Source: Nitriliruptoraceae bacterium
GTDB lineage: Bacteria > Actinomycetota > Nitriliruptoria > Nitriliruptorales > Nitriliruptoraceae
Assembly (NCBI GenBank): GCA_007123425.1
Contig: SKLC01000177.1
Span: forward strand, 1-5,682
DNA: 5,682 nt
Reading direction: 5' to 3'
Both the position numbers and the translations under genes were made by a program. Below are positions 4,558 to 5,682 of this stretch, one piece after another (within the stretch, counting starts at the first letter, position 1; the number at the start of each line of letters is the position of its first letter). The notes beneath the pieces are model-generated. The model ran no database searches and was not told the DNA's origin. It worked only from the letters and a program-made list of their open reading frames with translations.

Positions 4558-4563
4558 CACACG

Positions 4564-5682
4564 ATGATGCAGTTCGGGATCTTCACGGTCGGCGATGTCA
4601 CGCCGGACCCCACCACGGGCCGCACGCCCACCGAGCACGAGCGCATCAAGGCGATGCTCGCGATCGCGCTCAAGGCCGAGGAGGTGGGCCTCGACGTCTT
4701 CGCGATGGGCGAGCACCACAACCCGCCCTTCGTGCCCTCGTCGCCCACGACGATGCTCGGCTGGATCGCGGCGCGCACGCAGCGGCTGATCCTGTCGACC
4801 TCGACGACCCTGATCACCACCAACGATCCGGTCAAGATCGCGGAGGACTACGCGATGCTGCAGCACCTGGCCGACGGCCGGGTCGACCTGATGCTGGGGC
4901 GCGGCAACATGGCGCCGGTCTATCCGTGGTTCGGCTACGACCCGCGCGACGGCATCCCACTGACCGTCGAGCACTACGGCCTGCTCCACCGGCTGTGGCG
5001 TGAGGACGTGGTGGACTGGGAGGGGCGCTTCCGCACCCCGCTGCAGGGCTTCACCGCGACCCCGCGGCCCCTGGACGACGTGCCGCCGTTCGTGTGGCAC
5101 GGCTCCATCCGCAGCCCCCAGATCCCGGAGCTGGCCGCCGCCTACGGCGACGGCTTCTTCCACAACAACATCTTCTGGCCGATGCACCACACCACCCAGA
5201 TGGTGGAGCTCTACCGCCGCCGCTACGAGCAGCACGGCCACGGCTCGGCCGACCAGGCGATCGTGGGGCTCGGCGGCCAGGCGTTCATGCGCCGCAACTC
5301 CCAGGACGCCGTGCGGGAGTTCCGGCCCTACTTCGACGTCGCGCCCGTCTACGGCCACGGCCCCTCCCTGGAGGACTTCTCCGCCGCCACGCCGCTGACG
5401 GTCGGCAGCCCTCAGCAGGTCATCGAGCGCTACGCGGCGATGCGCGAGCACGTGGGCGACTACCAGCGCCAGCTGTTCCTGATGGACCACGCGGGCCTGC
5501 CGCTCGAGACGGTGCTCGAGCAGATCGAGATCCTGGGCGAGGAGGTCGTGCCGGTCCTGCGCCGCGAGATGGCGGCCGGGCGGCCCGCGCACGTGCCCGA
5601 CGCGCCCACCCACGCCAACCGGCGCGACCAGGCGCACCACGGTGGCCCTGACCTGCTCGCCGAGGCGCGCGAGCGGCCCTGA
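4564..5682 (+). CDS. LLM-class flavin-dependent oxidoreductase, CE1758-like
   Basis: Bacterial luciferase-like (TIM-barrel) flavin monooxygenase or oxidoreductase; cytoplasmic, using FMN supplied by a partner reductase. It has 372 residues, complete; the stop is the last codon of the window. Family features: N-terminal strand MQFGIFTVGD; AEEVGLDVFAMGEHHNPPF with the EHH at 50-52; STSTTLITTNDPVKIAEDYAMLQHLADGR split over 78-106; DLMLGRGN (108-115); TPRPL (166-170); VWHGSIRSP (177-185); C-terminal LTVGSPQQVIERY (278-290) and LFLMDHAGLPL (304-314). From memory this N-terminus and these blocks match the CE1758 family, whose genes usually sit beside an NADPH-dependent FMN reductase (CE1759-type); that neighbour would lie just outside the window. 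The start at 4564 (or 4567) is chosen because family similarity begins there, although the frame is open further upstream. The polar tail after about residue 340 looks lineage-specific. The substrate is unknown. Confidence 0.93.
   Translation: MMQFGIFTVGDVTPDPTTGRTPTEHERIKAMLAIALKAEEVGLDVFAMGEHHNPPFVPSSPTTMLGWIAARTQRLILSTSTTLITTNDPVKIAEDYAMLQHLADGRVDLMLGRGNMAPVYPWFGYDPRDGIPLTVEHYGLLHRLWREDVVDWEGRFRTPLQGFTATPRPLDDVPPFVWHGSIRSPQIPELAAAYGDGFFHNNIFWPMHHTTQMVELYRRRYEQHGHGSADQAIVGLGGQAFMRRNSQDAVREFRPYFDVAPVYGHGPSLEDFSAATPLTVGSPQQVIERYAAMREHVGDYQRQLFLMDHAGLPLETVLEQIEILGEEVVPVLRREMAAGRPAHVPDAPTHANRRDQAHHGGPDLLAEARERP

Larger units (their letters stand above)
4346..4563. other. Intergenic region between the small secreted-protein gene and the oxidoreductase gene
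   Basis: This 218-bp gap has two parts. The first (to about 4420) holds two hairpins that probably end the small-protein transcript. The second (about 4451-4496) holds a -10-like hexamer flanked by two palindromes. The frame of the oxidoreductase runs open through the gap, but nothing in that extension looks like protein sequence. Confidence 0.6.

Noticed and set aside
4243..4563. Upstream in-frame extension of the oxidoreductase starting at 4243
   Set aside because: It overlaps the small secreted-protein gene and two hairpins, its translation is Arg/Ala-rich noise, and family similarity begins at 4564 with a ribosome binding site in place.
4495..5640. 381-codon minus-strand frame opposite the oxidoreductase
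   Set aside because: His/Arg/Val-rich shadow of the flavin oxidoreductase; no recognisable motif and no ribosome binding site that fits.
1..5682. tRNA, rRNA, CRISPR array, insertion sequence, phage or attachment site
   Set aside because: No cloverleaf, spaced repeats, transposase or integrase motifs, or terminal inverted repeats seen; all genes share the same base composition.

Overview
The window is a very GC-rich (roughly 70 % or more by eye), gene-dense stretch with near-exclusive G/C at third codon positions, GTG starts and overlapping genes. That points to an actinobacterium. The last gene closely resembles a flavin-dependent oxidoreductase subfamily I associate with Corynebacterium and other Actinobacteria (CE1758-like). 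I cannot name the genus.

Layout: (1) 2-598 (+), 3' part of a DsbA-like thioredoxin-fold oxidoreductase, joined by a 4-bp GTGA overlap to (2) 595-1470 (+), a CcdA-type membrane thiol-disulfide transporter; together they form an extracytoplasmic redox pair. (3) After only 10 bp, and convergent to it, lies a two-component system on the minus strand: OmpR-type response regulator (3740-3042) and HAMP sensor kinase (3049-1481), overlapping by 8 bp. (4) A 242-bp divergent regulatory region (3741-3982) carries inverted and direct repeats. (5) 3983-4345 (+) encodes a 120-residue unrecognised secreted protein with an Arg/Asp-repeat middle, a His-rich tail and two cysteines, behind an unusually strong Shine-Dalgarno sequence. 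(6) The 218-bp gap 4346-4563 holds a long hairpin just after the small gene, a second short hairpin, and two dyads flanking a -10-like hexamer. (7) 4564-5682 (+) encodes an LLM-class flavin-dependent oxidoreductase whose stop codon is the last base of the window.

How they may work together: the most interesting unit is the kinase/regulator pair plus the divergently encoded small exported protein. The kinase's extracytoplasmic sensor has a His/acid-rich low-complexity insert, and the small protein is also His- and acid-rich. The arrangement resembles, in layout only, the Gram-negative cpxP-cpxRA and zraP-zraSR loci, where an exported accessory protein is made under control of, and feeds back on, the adjacent two-component system. 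The small protein's two cysteines also make it a conceivable client of the neighbouring DsbA/CcdA pair. These links are inference from composition and gene order. The oxidoreductase looks like a separate unit with its own promoter/operator region.
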